DNA of 64,000 bases from Microvirga lotononidis. GTDB lineage: Bacteria; Pseudomonadota; Alphaproteobacteria; Rhizobiales; Beijerinckiaceae. Shown here piece after piece: positions 55,891 to 64,000 of this stretch. The stretch covers positions 2,988,001 to 3,052,000 of the forward strand of contig NZ_CP141048.1 of the NCBI RefSeq assembly GCF_034627025.1. The letters are read 5' to 3'. The number at the start of each line of letters is the position of its first letter. The first letter of the stretch is position 1. The notes below the pieces were generated by a model. It worked only from the letters and a program-made list of their open reading frames with translations, searched no databases and was not told the origin of the DNA. The position numbers and the translations under genes were made by a program.

Positions 55891-57852
55891 ATGTCCACCA
55901 CCCATGACCGCCGCACGGTCGTCGGCGGGCTCGGCGCAATGGCCGCCGGGCTTGCCTCTCCCAAAGGCCTGGAGGCGCAGACGATGAACGCAATCGCCGA
56001 CCTGATCCTGTTCAACGGCAGGATCACCACCCTCGACCGTCAGAACCCGGAAGCAACGGCCGCGGCCATCCGCGACGGACGTTTCGTTGCAGTGGGCAGC
56101 GAACGCAACGTGATGCTTCTGGCCGGGCCGGCGACCCGGCGGATCGACCTCAAGGGGCGGCGCGTCATCCCGGGTCTGATCGACAGCCACATGCACATCA
56201 TCCGCGGTGGACTGAACTACAACATGGAACTGCGCTGGGACGGGGTGCGCTCCCTGGCCGATGCGATGCGCATGCTGAAGGACCAGGTCGATCGCACGCC
56301 CGCCCCACAATGGGTCCGCGTCGTCGGCGGTTTCTCGGCGCATCAGTTCGCCGAGAAGCGCCTGCCCACCCTCGATGAGATCAACACGGTGGCGCCCGAC
56401 ACGCCCGTCTTCATCCTGCATCTTTACGACCGTGCGCTGTTGAATGCCGCGGCCCTGCGTGCGGTCGGCTACACCAAGGAGACGTCGAATCCGCCCGGTG
56501 GCGAGATCCAGCGCGATGCCCACGGCAATCCCACAGGCGCGCTCATCGCCAGGCCCAACGCCACCATTCTCTATGCGACGCTGGCCAAGGGGCCGAAGCT
56601 GCCGCCCGAATACCAGAAGAACTCGACGCGCCATTTCATGCGCGAGGTGAACCGCCTGGGCGTCACGGGCGTCATCGATGCGGGTGGCGGATTCCAGAAT
56701 TATCCGGACGATTATGCGATCATCGAGGAGCTGCACCGGGACGGTCAGCTCACCGTGCGCCTGGCCTACAACCTCTTCACCCAGAAGCCGAAGGAAGAGC
56801 TCAAGGACTTCGACACCTGGGCCAAACAGGTGAAGCCGGGGCAGGGCGACGACCTCTACCGTCACAACGGTGCCGGCGAGATGCTGGTCTACACGGCGGC
56901 GGATTTCGAGGACTTCAGGGTGGAGCGGCCCGACATGCCGCCCTCCATGGAAAGCGATCTCGAGCCGGTCGTGCGGCTGCTCGCCGAGAACCGCTGGCCG
57001 TGGCGGCTGCATGCCACCTACAACGAGACCATCACCCGCGCCCTCGATGTCTTCGAGAAAGTCGACCGGGATGTCCCGCTGCAAGGGCTGAACTGGTTCA
57101 TCGACCATGCGGAGACCATCGACGACCGCAACATCGACCGCATCGCGGCGCTCGGCGGCGGCATCGCGGTCCAGCACCGCATGGCGTTCCAGGGCGAGGA
57201 TTTCGTCGAGCGCTACGGCAGCAAGGCGGCCGAGCGCACGCCACCGATCCGCCGCATGATGGAGGCGGGCGTTCCGGTCGGAGCCGGGACGGATGCGACG
57301 CGCGTTGCGTCCTACAACCCCTGGGTCTCGCTGTCCTGGCTCGTGACCGGAAAGACCCTCGGCGGACTGACCCTCTATCCGGCCGCGAACCGACTCGATC
57401 GCGAGACCGCCCTGCGGCTCTGGACCGAAGCCAACACGTGGTTCTCGACGGAAGAAGGCAAGAAGGGCCAGATCAAGGCGGGCCAGCTGGCCGATCTCGC
57501 GGTCCTCTCCGACGATTACTTCTCCGTGCCGGAAGACGACATCCAGGACATCACCTCCGTGCTGACCCTGCTCGGCGGCAACCCGGTTCACGGTGACGCC
57601 GAGTTCAAGGATCTGGCGCCGTCCCTGCCGCCTCCCATGCCGGACTGGTCGCCCGTGGCGCGCTTCGGCGGCTACCAGCAGCGGGCTGAGAATGACGCCC
57701 AGGCGAAATACGCTTTCGCGGCGGCATGCGGCTGCGCCAACAGCTGCGGCGTCCATGGCCACGCCCATGCGGGGGCCTGGGCCGGCAACGTGCCGGCGTC
57801 CGATTCCCGGTCGTTCTGGGGTGCGCTCGGCTGCTCCTGCTGGGCCTTCTGA
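55891..57852 (+). CDS. Tat-exported amidohydrolase with Cys/His-rich tail
   Basis: 653 residues: a twin-arginine signal (THDRRTVVGGLGAMAAGL, 5-22), then an Amidohydro_3/YtcJ-like TIM barrel with HxH at His100/His102 (LIDSHMHIIRG) and later GAGTDATRVASYNPW. The last 45 residues carry Cys613, 615, 619, His622, 624, 626 and Cys648, 650 (CGCANSCGVHGHAHAG ... GCSCWAF), suggesting an added metal site. It probably hydrolyses an amide or ring in the periplasm. ATG 55891 follows GGGAGA. Confidence 0.87.
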   Translation: MSTTHDRRTVVGGLGAMAAGLASPKGLEAQTMNAIADLILFNGRITTLDRQNPEATAAAIRDGRFVAVGSERNVMLLAGPATRRIDLKGRRVIPGLIDSHMHIIRGGLNYNMELRWDGVRSLADAMRMLKDQVDRTPAPQWVRVVGGFSAHQFAEKRLPTLDEINTVAPDTPVFILHLYDRALLNAAALRAVGYTKETSNPPGGEIQRDAHGNPTGALIARPNATILYATLAKGPKLPPEYQKNSTRHFMREVNRLGVTGVIDAGGGFQNYPDDYAIIEELHRDGQLTVRLAYNLFTQKPKEELKDFDTWAKQVKPGQGDDLYRHNGAGEMLVYTAADFEDFRVERPDMPPSMESDLEPVVRLLAENRWPWRLHATYNETITRALDVFEKVDRDVPLQGLNWFIDHAETIDDRNIDRIAALGGGIAVQHRMAFQGEDFVERYGSKAAERTPPIRRMMEAGVPVGAGTDATRVASYNPWVSLSWLVTGKTLGGLTLYPAANRLDRETALRLWTEANTWFSTEEGKKGQIKAGQLADLAVLSDDYFSVPEDDIQDITSVLTLLGGNPVHGDAEFKDLAPSLPPPMPDWSPVARFGGYQQRAENDAQAKYAFAAACGCANSCGVHGHAHAGAWAGNVPASDSRSFWGALGCSCWAF

Positions 57853-57861
57853 GGAGGTGTC

Positions 57862-58287
57862 ATGAGCGATATCACCGTTCCTCGCCTCGTCGCCCAGGTC
57901 CTGTCTTGGCCCGCGGCCGATTACATGGCCCGGCTGGCGCTCGCATCCCCGTTCCTGATCAGCGGGGTCGGCAAGCTCTCGGATTTCAATGGCGCCCGCG
58001 AAGAGGTCCTTGAGCTCGGCCTCCGTCCCGCCGCGCTCATGGCGGCCGCCGTCATCGTCACGCAGCTTTGCGGATCCATCCTGTTCCTGACCCAGCGCTA
58101 TTGCTGGCTGGGAGCCGGCATCCTTGCGGCATTCACGGCCGTCGCCACGCTCCTGGCGCATCCCTTCTGGGGCTCCGACGGCCCGGTTCGACGCCGTCAA
58201 ACCGCAATCTTCTTCGAGCATGTCGCCATCGTCGGCGGATTGGCCGTCGCGGCCCTCTTTGCCCATGGAACGGAGCACCTCCAATGA
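57862..58287 (+). CDS. DoxX-family membrane protein
   Basis: 141 residues with four membrane segments and the DoxX pattern ALASPFLISGVGKLSDFNGA near the start. DoxX proteins accompany redox and thiol/quinone stress systems; MhqP of Bacillus is one. It starts 9 bases after the amidohydrolase and its stop overlaps the MFS gene (ATGA). Confidence 0.87.
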   Translation: MSDITVPRLVAQVLSWPAADYMARLALASPFLISGVGKLSDFNGAREEVLELGLRPAALMAAAVIVTQLCGSILFLTQRYCWLGAGILAAFTAVATLLAHPFWGSDGPVRRRQTAIFFEHVAIVGGLAVAALFAHGTEHLQ

Positions 58288-59912
58288 CGCAAGGCCCCGT
58301 GACCACGCAAGCCGCTGCTTCGGCTCCTCCAGGCACCTTCGCGCCGCTGCACCACCGCCTGTTCGCGGTCATCTGGGCGGCCACCGTGCTGGGCAACATC
58401 GGCACCTTCATGCGCGATGTCTCCTCCTCGTGGCTCGTCACGGACCTGTCGGCGTCGCCCGCCGCCGTGGCCATGATCCAGGCAGCCGGGACGCTTCCCG
58501 TTTTCCTCTTCGCCATTCCCGCCGGCGTCCTGTCGGACATCCTCGACCGCCGCCGTTTCCTGATCATGATCCAGATCGGTCTCGGTCTCGTCAGCTCATG
58601 CCTCGCCGTGCTGGCCTGGACCGGCAACGTCACCGTGGAGGGCCTGATCCTGCTCACGTTCCTCGGCGGGACCGGAGCCGCGCTCGCGACGCCGGCCTGG
58701 CAGGCGATCACGCCGGAGCTGGTGCCCAAGGCCGACATCAAGGGCGCGGTCGCGCTCAATTCCCTCGGCATCAACATCGCGCGCTCCATCGGCCCCGCGC
58801 TGGGCGGCTTCATTCTGGCGGCGCTCGGCGCAGCCGCAGTCTATGGCCTCGACGTCCTCACCTATGTGATCGTGAGCGCCGCCCTGTTGTGGTGGCGGCC
58901 GAAGGTGGATGCAGGCAACGATCTGCGCGAGCATTTCGGCGGCGCCCTGCGCGCCGGAATCCGCTACGCCCGTGCCAGCCGCAGCCTTCACCGCGTCCTC
59001 TGGCGCACGGTTCTGTTCTTCGGCTTCGCCAGCGCGGTCTGGGCGCTTCTTCCCCTCGTCGCCCGCCAGGAGATCGGCGGCGGCCCGGGGTTCTACGGCC
59101 TCATGCTCGGCAGCGTCGGCGCCGGTGCGATCTGCGGCGCCCTCGCGATGCCCCGCGCCAGGGCCCGCCTGGGTCAGGACGGTCTGGTTCTCGCCGCGAC
59201 CCTGATCACCGCGGGCGCAACCATCCTTCTCGCATTGACCGATTTCGAAGCCGTCGGCCTCGTCGCGACCTTCGTGCTCGGGACGGCCTGGATCACCATG
59301 CTGACGACCCTCAACGGGACGATGCAGGCCATCCTGCCGAACTGGATCCGGGGGCGAGGCCTGGCAATCTATCTGACGGTCTTCAACGGCGCCATGGCGG
59401 CCGGGAGCCTGGGCTGGGGTCTCGTGGCGCAGACGATGGGCACCGACGCCACCTTGATCGTCGCCGGAACCGTTCTGGCCTTGAGCGGCATCCTGGCCCA
59501 TCGGGCGCCGCTGCCGAAGGGAGAGAGCGATCTCACGCCGTCCCTGCACTGGCCGGAGCCAGCCCTCGCGGAACCGGTCGCTCACGATCGCGGCCCGGTC
59601 ATGATCATGGTGACCTACCGCGTCGCCCAGGACGACCGCGCCGGCTTCCTGAAGGCGCTCCGCAGGCTCTCCGAGGAGCGGCGCCGCGACGGAGCCTATG
59701 CCTGGGGCCTGTCCGAGGACGCGGCCGACCCGGAACGCATGGTGGAGTGGTTCTTCGTGGAATCCTGGGCCGAGCACCTGCGCCAGCACAGGCGCGTCTC
59801 GAAGGAGGATGCGGATCTTCAGGCGGAAGCCGTCCGTTTCCACCGAGGTCCTGAGGCACCCTTGGTCGAGCACTTCCTCGGCATCAATCCCGGCATCGGC
59901 GGAAAGGGATGA
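58284..59912 (+). CDS. MFS_3-family transporter with C-terminal monooxygenase-like domain
   Basis: 542 residues: twelve membrane segments to about 415 (FAVIWAATVLGNIGTFMRDVSSSWLVTD, LDRRRFLIMIQIGLG, ARSIGPALGGFILAA), then a soluble ferredoxin-like domain of about 110 residues (VMIMVTYRVAQDDRAGFLKAL to VEWFFVESWAEHLRQHRRVSKED). The plan is standard for MFS_3 (EntS-like) proteins. It should export a small product at the inner membrane. Translationally coupled to doxX. Confidence 0.9.
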   Translation: MTQGPVTTQAAASAPPGTFAPLHHRLFAVIWAATVLGNIGTFMRDVSSSWLVTDLSASPAAVAMIQAAGTLPVFLFAIPAGVLSDILDRRRFLIMIQIGLGLVSSCLAVLAWTGNVTVEGLILLTFLGGTGAALATPAWQAITPELVPKADIKGAVALNSLGINIARSIGPALGGFILAALGAAAVYGLDVLTYVIVSAALLWWRPKVDAGNDLREHFGGALRAGIRYARASRSLHRVLWRTVLFFGFASAVWALLPLVARQEIGGGPGFYGLMLGSVGAGAICGALAMPRARARLGQDGLVLAATLITAGATILLALTDFEAVGLVATFVLGTAWITMLTTLNGTMQAILPNWIRGRGLAIYLTVFNGAMAAGSLGWGLVAQTMGTDATLIVAGTVLALSGILAHRAPLPKGESDLTPSLHWPEPALAEPVAHDRGPVMIMVTYRVAQDDRAGFLKALRRLSEERRRDGAYAWGLSEDAADPERMVEWFFVESWAEHLRQHRRVSKEDADLQAEAVRFHRGPEAPLVEHFLGINPGIGGKG

Positions 59913-60058
59913 GCGGGAGCAGGCCGCGCCCACTCCTATGAGCCCCATCGAGACGCGAGCGTGCCTTACCGCCGCCGCGGTCACGACCGATCGTTCTGTT
60001 CCGTCGGTTGAACAGCACGCGGCAAGGACAGACCAGCCGACACGCAATGGAGCCATTC

Positions 60059-60895
60059 ATGGATACGATCACCACGCAGGACGGCACGCGCATCTTCTTC
60101 AAGGATTGGGGTCCGAAGGGTGCCCAGCCGATCATGTTCCATCACGGCTGGCCCCTCAGCGCCGACGACTGGGACGCGCAGATGCTCTTCTTCCTCTCGA
60201 AGGGATATCGGGTCATCGCCCATGACCGTCGTGGACACGGCCGCTCCGAGCAGGTCCCCGAGGGGCACGACATGGACCACTACGCCGCCGACGCCTTCGC
60301 GGTCGTCGAAGCCCTCGATCTGAAGAACGCCGTCCATATCGGCCATTCGACGGGCGGCGGCGAGGTCGCCCGCTATGTCGCCAAGCACGGCGAGCCCGCA
60401 GGCCGCGTCGCCAAGGCGATCCTGGTCTCGGCGGTTCCGCCGCTGATGCTCAAGACCGCCGCCAACCCGGAAGGCCTGCCGATGGACGTGTTCGACGGCT
60501 TCCGCGCGGGGCTCGCGGCTAATCGCGCGCAGTTCTTCCGCGATGTTCCCGCCGGCCCGTTCTACGGCTTCAATCGCGAGGGCGCGACGGTTCACGAGGG
60601 TGTCATCCAGAACTGGTGGCGTCAGGGCATGATGGGCAGCGCCAAGGCGCATTACGACGGCATCAAGGCCTTCTCGGAAACCGACCAGACGGAGGATCTC
60701 AAGGCGATCGGCGTTCCGACCCTCGTCCTGCACGGTGAGGACGATCAGATCGTTCCGATCGCGGACGCGGCGCTGAAGTCGATCAAGCTTTTGAGGAACG
60801 GGACGCTCAAGACCTATCCCGGCTTCTCGCACGGCATGCTGACCCTCAATGCCGACAGGCTCAACACCGACATGCTGGCCTTCATCCAGGGCTGA
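60059..60895 (+). CDS. Alpha/beta hydrolase, cofactor-free chloroperoxidase type
   Basis: 278 residues with the nucleophile Ser97 (HIGHSTGGGE), the acid Asp in VLHGEDDQIVP and His in PGFSHGML. The pattern HHGWPLSADDWDAQMLFFL and the C-terminal PADALN-like end place it with the bacterial non-haem chloroperoxidases/esterases. It may also act as a perhydrolase or carboxylesterase. GGAG 6 bases before the ATG 60059 sets the start (60047 is the alternative). 146 bases after the MFS gene, so perhaps a separate transcript of the same module. Confidence 0.9.
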   Translation: MDTITTQDGTRIFFKDWGPKGAQPIMFHHGWPLSADDWDAQMLFFLSKGYRVIAHDRRGHGRSEQVPEGHDMDHYAADAFAVVEALDLKNAVHIGHSTGGGEVARYVAKHGEPAGRVAKAILVSAVPPLMLKTAANPEGLPMDVFDGFRAGLAANRAQFFRDVPAGPFYGFNREGATVHEGVIQNWWRQGMMGSAKAHYDGIKAFSETDQTEDLKAIGVPTLVLHGEDDQIVPIADAALKSIKLLRNGTLKTYPGFSHGMLTLNADRLNTDMLAFIQG

Positions 60896-60993
60896 GAGCA
60901 CGGCGGGGAGAGGGATCCATGGCGTTGCGCCCGATCGTGGAATCCCTCCTCCTCCGCTGCTCCCCGGCCGGGAATGACATCCACCACGTCGTG

Positions 60994-61082
60994 TGGCCGG
61001 CCTCGTGCCGGCCATGTCGGTTCGGTGAAACGCGGCACTCTTCTCATCGAGATCACCGGCACAAGGCCGGTGATGACGGGGA
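60994..61082. repeat. Interspersed palindromic repeat, family 2, copy 2
   Basis: Two hairpins: TGGCCGGC-N5-GCCGGCCA at 60994-61014 and ATCACCGGC-N5-GCCGGTGAT at 61052-61074. The second half, reversed, matches the copy at 35108-35148. It is in the 283-base gap between the chloroperoxidase-like gene and the SDR gene, which holds nothing else I recognise. Confidence 0.6.
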
Positions 61083-61178
61083 GGGGCGCCACCTGTCGTC
61101 CGAGGCCGCGCCGTGATTGCCGCCTGCCACGAGCGATGATGCGAACAGGGGCTTAAGACCGCCAGCCCTGCCGCCAAA

Positions 61179-61943
61179 TCATTGTGACAACCGTTCCTGG
61201 CTGCTCGCGCGAGCCAGCGCTACTGCGTCGGGACCCGCCGGGAAGCGGAGTTGTCCGGTCTCATCGTTCGCGGCGTGCCATACCGCCTCGGCCACGTCGG
61301 TCTCTTTCGTTACCGCGGCAGGTTGCGCAATGGCAGCGAAGATGGGCCGCGCAAACGATGCGTATGCCTCGGGGATCAACTCATCGATGCGGAGATCCGT
61401 ATTCTGGGCGAAACGCGTGCTTGGGCCATAGCCCGGCTCGACCAGTTTGACACGCACGTTGAACGGTTCGAGCTCATGAGCGAGCGATCCTGTGAAACCC
61501 TCGACCGCCATTTTGCTCGCAGTATACGCGGCGACCAGCGGCATCGGCGCAAGCGCCACGCTGGAGGTCACGTTCACCACCACGCCGGATCTCTGCGCAC
61601 GGAACTGGGGCAGCACCGCCTGCGTCATCGCCATCACGCCGAACGTGTTGGTTTCGAACACCCGGCGAACCTGGGCCAACGGAGTCGCCTCGAAGGCGCC
61701 GAACAGTCCGATGCCCGCATTGTTGACGAGAACATCGATGGGCCCGCTCGCCCCTAGCGCCGCGGCGATGCTTTCGGGCTTGGTCACGTCGAGCGGCATC
61801 ACGCTGAGGCGCTCGGATCGAGGCAGAATCCCCTCCCATGGCGTGCGCATCGTGGCGATGACGTTCCAACCCTTCGCGTGGAAGAGGCGTGCGGTCTCAA
61901 GGCCGTAGCCGGACGAGCAACCCGTTATCAATATCGTTTTCAT
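61179..61943 (-). CDS. SDR-family oxidoreductase
   Basis: 254 residues of the classical short-chain dehydrogenase fold: the cofactor loop TGCSSGYG near residue 8, NNAGIG, the catalytic Ser in NVTSSVAL and YTASK (Tyr/Lys). It would reduce or oxidise a carbonyl with NADP(H). Divergent from an AraC regulator across 97 bases, a common local-control arrangement. Confidence 0.92.
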   Translation of the reverse strand: MKTILITGCSSGYGLETARLFHAKGWNVIATMRTPWEGILPRSERLSVMPLDVTKPESIAAALGASGPIDVLVNNAGIGLFGAFEATPLAQVRRVFETNTFGVMAMTQAVLPQFRAQRSGVVVNVTSSVALAPMPLVAAYTASKMAVEGFTGSLAHELEPFNVRVKLVEPGYGPSTRFAQNTDLRIDELIPEAYASFARPIFAAIAQPAAVTKETDVAEAVWHAANDETGQLRFPAGPDAVALARASSQERLSQ

Positions 61944-62040
61944 CGTGGTTTCCTTCGTGATGCCAGTGCCGTAGCATTAGCCCCGCCAATCAGGACTATC
62001 CTCGATTGGGAGTCCCGTTTTCGTCAGCGATAGTCCGGAA

Positions 62041-62985
62041 ATGACCGACCCTCTCGCCCAAGTGATCAAACTTCTCCGGCCCCGCACCGTGTTCTCGAAA
62101 GGGATCAGCGGCGCTGGTCGCTGGGGCGTCCACTACTCCGCGTTCGGCCAGCCGGGTTTCTGCGCGGTGATCGAGGGCAGCTGCCGACTAGCCGTCGACG
62201 GGCAGGCTCCCGTCACGCTCGAGGAAGGCGACTTCGTTCTGCTGCCGGCGACGCCCGCCTTCACGATGTCCGGATTCGAGCCGGTGACGCCCAGGCGCAT
62301 CGACCCCAGGACGGCACCCGCGCCCACGGAGGAAATCCGTCACGGCCGCGCCGATGGACCTCCAGACGTGCGCCTGCTCGGCGGCTACTTCGTCTTCGAG
62401 GCTCCCGATGCCGCGCTGCTTGTGTCGTTGCTGCCGGCGATGATTCACGTGCGCGGCGTCGGACGGCTTTCGACGCTGGTGCGCCTCGTCGGCGAGGAGG
62501 CGCGTGCGCAGGACATGGGCCGGGACCTCGTGCTGGCGCGTCTTGTAGAAGTCCTGCTGATCGAGGCGTTGCGGGCGGCACCGGGCAAGGGAGCGTCGCC
62601 GGGGCTCCTTCGCGGGTTGTCCGATGCGCGGGTCGCGGGAGCGATCCGAAACATCCATCGTGATCCGGAGCGACCTTGGACGGCAGCGGAGCTCGCAAAC
62701 GAGGCCGGGATGTCCCGCTCGGCCTTCTTCGACCGGTTCACACGCACGGTCGGGCTGCGGCCGATGGAGTATCTTCTGGCATGGCGCATGGCCCTTGCGA
62801 AGGATCTGCTGCGGAGCCGGGATATCGCTCTCGACGAGATCGCCAGGCGCGTCGGCTACGGCTCGGCCAGCACCTTCAGCATGGCGTTCAGGCGCTATGC
62901 GGGGCAACCTCCGGGGCGTTTCTCCCGCGGGTCGGCCGACGCGGACACGAACCCGGGCCCTGAGCTGGCGCACGTCCAGAAATGA
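62041..62985 (+). CDS. AraC-family transcriptional regulator (cupin_6 type)
   Basis: 314 residues: an N-terminal cupin sensing domain (about 10-180; GRWGVHYSAFGQPGFCAVIEG, LEEGDFVLLPATPAF) and a C-terminal AraC double helix-turn-helix (about 205-300; TAAELANEAGMSRSAFFDRFTRTVG, IALDEIARRVGYGSASTFSMAFRRYAG). It is divergent from the SDR gene, its likely target. Such regulators often respond to small aldehydes or alcohols. Confidence 0.92.
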   Translation: MTDPLAQVIKLLRPRTVFSKGISGAGRWGVHYSAFGQPGFCAVIEGSCRLAVDGQAPVTLEEGDFVLLPATPAFTMSGFEPVTPRRIDPRTAPAPTEEIRHGRADGPPDVRLLGGYFVFEAPDAALLVSLLPAMIHVRGVGRLSTLVRLVGEEARAQDMGRDLVLARLVEVLLIEALRAAPGKGASPGLLRGLSDARVAGAIRNIHRDPERPWTAAELANEAGMSRSAFFDRFTRTVGLRPMEYLLAWRMALAKDLLRSRDIALDEIARRVGYGSASTFSMAFRRYAGQPPGRFSRGSADADTNPGPELAHVQK

Positions 62986-63022
62986 CCCCGCGGGGCACGG
63001 CGTTCCGGTCTGGGCCGCAAGG

Positions 63023-63040
63023 GGAGGCGAGGGCGCCTCC
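63023..63040 (+). terminator. Weak terminator-like hairpin after the AraC gene
   Basis: GGAGGCG-AGGG-CGCCTCC followed by only TT. A compact GC stem 38 bases after the stop codon of the regulator; without a T run it is a weak candidate. Confidence 0.35.
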
Positions 63041-63139
63041 TTCGGATCTAATGCTGATGCGGAAAGCAGGTCATCAGGATTATAGACCTAGCCCGTTTGC
63101 TTCGTTGTGGCTCTCGCAGAACGCCGTAGCTTATTCGCC

Positions 63140-63208
63140 GTGACCTAGCCCCCCAAGGTCACGGGCGCCCTGGCTGAAGATCATGTCACGTTTTCTCACC
63201 AGGGCGCC
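63140..63208. repeat. Two adjacent hairpins, intergenic
   Basis: GTGACCT-N9-AGGTCAC (63140-63162) and GGCGCCCTGG-N25-CCAGGGCGCC (63164-63208) are two perfect inverted repeats next to one another, just before the end of the small membrane-protein gene. Role unknown: terminators, operators or repeats. Confidence 0.45.
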
Positions 63209-63217
63209 TTCCAACGA

Positions 63218-63385
63218 CTATGCCCAGCCCTGGAGGTGGCTGACCACCAGGGCGAGAAGGCCGAGAGCCAGGAGCGCGACCAGGAGCAGGGCGATCCGGG
63301 TCAGCCTTTCATGCCGAGCCAGTCGTGCCTGGGCCGTCTCGACCTTGCGGCGCTGCTCGTCCAAGCCGGGATTGTGGCGGGGCAC
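63218..63385 (-). CDS. Small single-span membrane protein
   Basis: 55 residues from a GTG at 63385: VPRHNPGLDEQRRKVETAQA, a basic helix, then a leucine-rich membrane helix (IALLLVALLALGLLALVV) and SHLQGWA. The basic-then-hydrophobic design is that of a signal-anchor protein. The only start in frame is the GTG, with a weak GGTGG before it. No family recognised. Confidence 0.4.
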   Translation of the reverse strand: MPRHNPGLDEQRRKVETAQARLARHERLTRIALLLVALLALGLLALVVSHLQGWA

Positions 63386-63506
63386 GGTCCACCATGAAAT
63401 CGTTTACATCGCCGCCCCTATAACAGCCTCGCCCGGGCGTGGGAAGATAGTCCGCGCCCGCCGCGGACCCTCGTCGATGGCGTTGGATCCGCTTCTCGGT
63501 GCCGGA

Positions 63507-63980
63507 TCAGCCGCGGCGCGCGGCCTCGATGGCGGCAACGTCGATCTTCTGCATGGTCATCATCGCGTCGAATGCGCGCTTGGCCTCGGTGCCGCCCGCC
63601 GCCAGCGCTTCCATCAGGACGCGCGGCGTGATCTGCCAGGACACGCCCCATTTGTCCTTGCACCAGCCGCATTCGCTCTCCTGGCCGCCATTGCCCACGA
63701 TGGCGTTCCAGTAGCGGTCGGTCTCCTCCTGATCGTCCGTGGCGATCTGGAACGAGAAGGCTTCGCTGTGCTTGAACGCCGGCCCGCCGTTGAGGCCGAG
63801 ACAGGCCACGCCCGCCACGGTGAACTCGACCGTCAGCACGTCGCCCTCCTGACCCGACGGGTAGTCGCCGGGCGCACGGTGCACGGCATGGACCACGCTG
63901 TCCGGAAAGACCTCGGCGTAGAAGCGGGCGGCCGCCTCCGCATCCTTGTCGTACCAGAGGCAGATCGTGTTCTTCGCCAT
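63507..63980 (-). CDS. VOC-family protein, PhnB/3-demethylubiquinone-methyltransferase-like
   Basis: 157 residues in the PhnB-like pattern: MAKNTICLWYDKDAEAAARFYAEVFPDS, FKHSEAFSFQIATDDQEETDRYWNAI, CGWCKDKWGVSWQITPRVL and FDAMMTMQKIDVAAIEAA. The family has no proven activity despite its name. It begins the minus-strand end of the window; a gene to the right would lie outside. Confidence 0.9.
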   Translation of the reverse strand: MAKNTICLWYDKDAEAAARFYAEVFPDSVVHAVHRAPGDYPSGQEGDVLTVEFTVAGVACLGLNGGPAFKHSEAFSFQIATDDQEETDRYWNAIVGNGGQESECGWCKDKWGVSWQITPRVLMEALAAGGTEAKRAFDAMMTMQKIDVAAIEAARRG

Positions 63981-64000
63981 GGCATGTTCCTTCCCTCGGA

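Noticed and set aside
55816..58284. 822-residue minus-strand frame opposite the amidohydrolase and doxX
   Set aside because: Antisense to two clear genes, no domains, no ribosome site.

Overview
The window reads as the chromosome of a GC-rich alphaproteobacterium of the Hyphomicrobiales (Rhizobiales), most like Methylobacteriaceae such as Microvirga or Methylobacterium. Supporting signs are a yqeY / dnaG / rpoD neighbourhood, an ATP-synthase zeta inhibitor (DUF1476), ExoD, DUF2076 and TIGR02466 proteins, a GAAC-N7-GAAC LexA box, an Irr-type iron box, and interspersed palindromic repeats of the kind common in this order. The genus is an inference from protein style, not a measurement.

Layout. 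1-8 kb: the end of yqeY, then a 3.5 kb accessory block (isochorismatase-like hydrolase, Lrp regulator, an orphan LexA box with promoter, LysE exporter, VOC protein, two small proteins), then dnaG and rpoD with a strong terminator. 8-11.6 kb: MgtC/DUF4010 membrane protein, the LrgA/LrgB pair and two DUF1801 proteins. 11.7-19.5 kb: a complete-looking catabolic unit for quinate, shikimate or dehydroshikimate (QuiC-type dehydroshikimate dehydratase, two coupled GntR regulators, a three-part TRAP transporter, a type II dehydroquinase and a shikimate/quinate dehydrogenase). 19.8-28.7 kb: mostly minus-strand envelope and stress genes (TerC, ExoD, zeta, DUF2076, Bax-inhibitor-1, ECF sigma with anti-sigma, an atypical receiver protein, a serine hydrolase and a CAP-RTX protein). 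29-38.2 kb: Fsr-like MFS pump, PEP-mutase family lyase, Ada, a di-heme peroxidase fused to a cupredoxin with an exported partner, PiuC and a TIGR02466 protein, an adenylate/guanylate cyclase and a glutathionyl-hydroquinone reductase.

38.5-42 kb: a CAU tRNA followed by a decayed tyrosine integrase abutting the tail of an RTX protein, which is a degraded integration site. Next come a YdeI-like protein, twin 36-residue membrane proteins and a 41-residue protein around a perfect CRP-type palindrome, and a PagL-like lipid A deacylase. 42.3-52.9 kb: a potassium block, kdpFABCDE plus an unnamed gene and kup. A near-identical tandem operator precedes both the kdp genes and the unnamed gene-kup pair, so KdpE may control both. 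53-61 kb: an aromatic or quinone-handling module (AraC regulator, ring-cleaving VOC dioxygenase, isochorismatase-like hydrolase, Tat-exported amidohydrolase with a Cys/His-rich tail, DoxX, MFS pump, chloroperoxidase-like hydrolase). 61-64 kb: an SDR/AraC divergent pair, a small membrane protein and a PhnB-like VOC protein.

The best leads for new biology are the K+-linked unnamed gene under a copied kdp operator, the twin micro-membrane proteins beside the CRP site, the orphan LexA-box promoter, the Cys-tailed amidohydrolase in the quinone-like module, and the peroxidase-cupredoxin fusion near an iron box.
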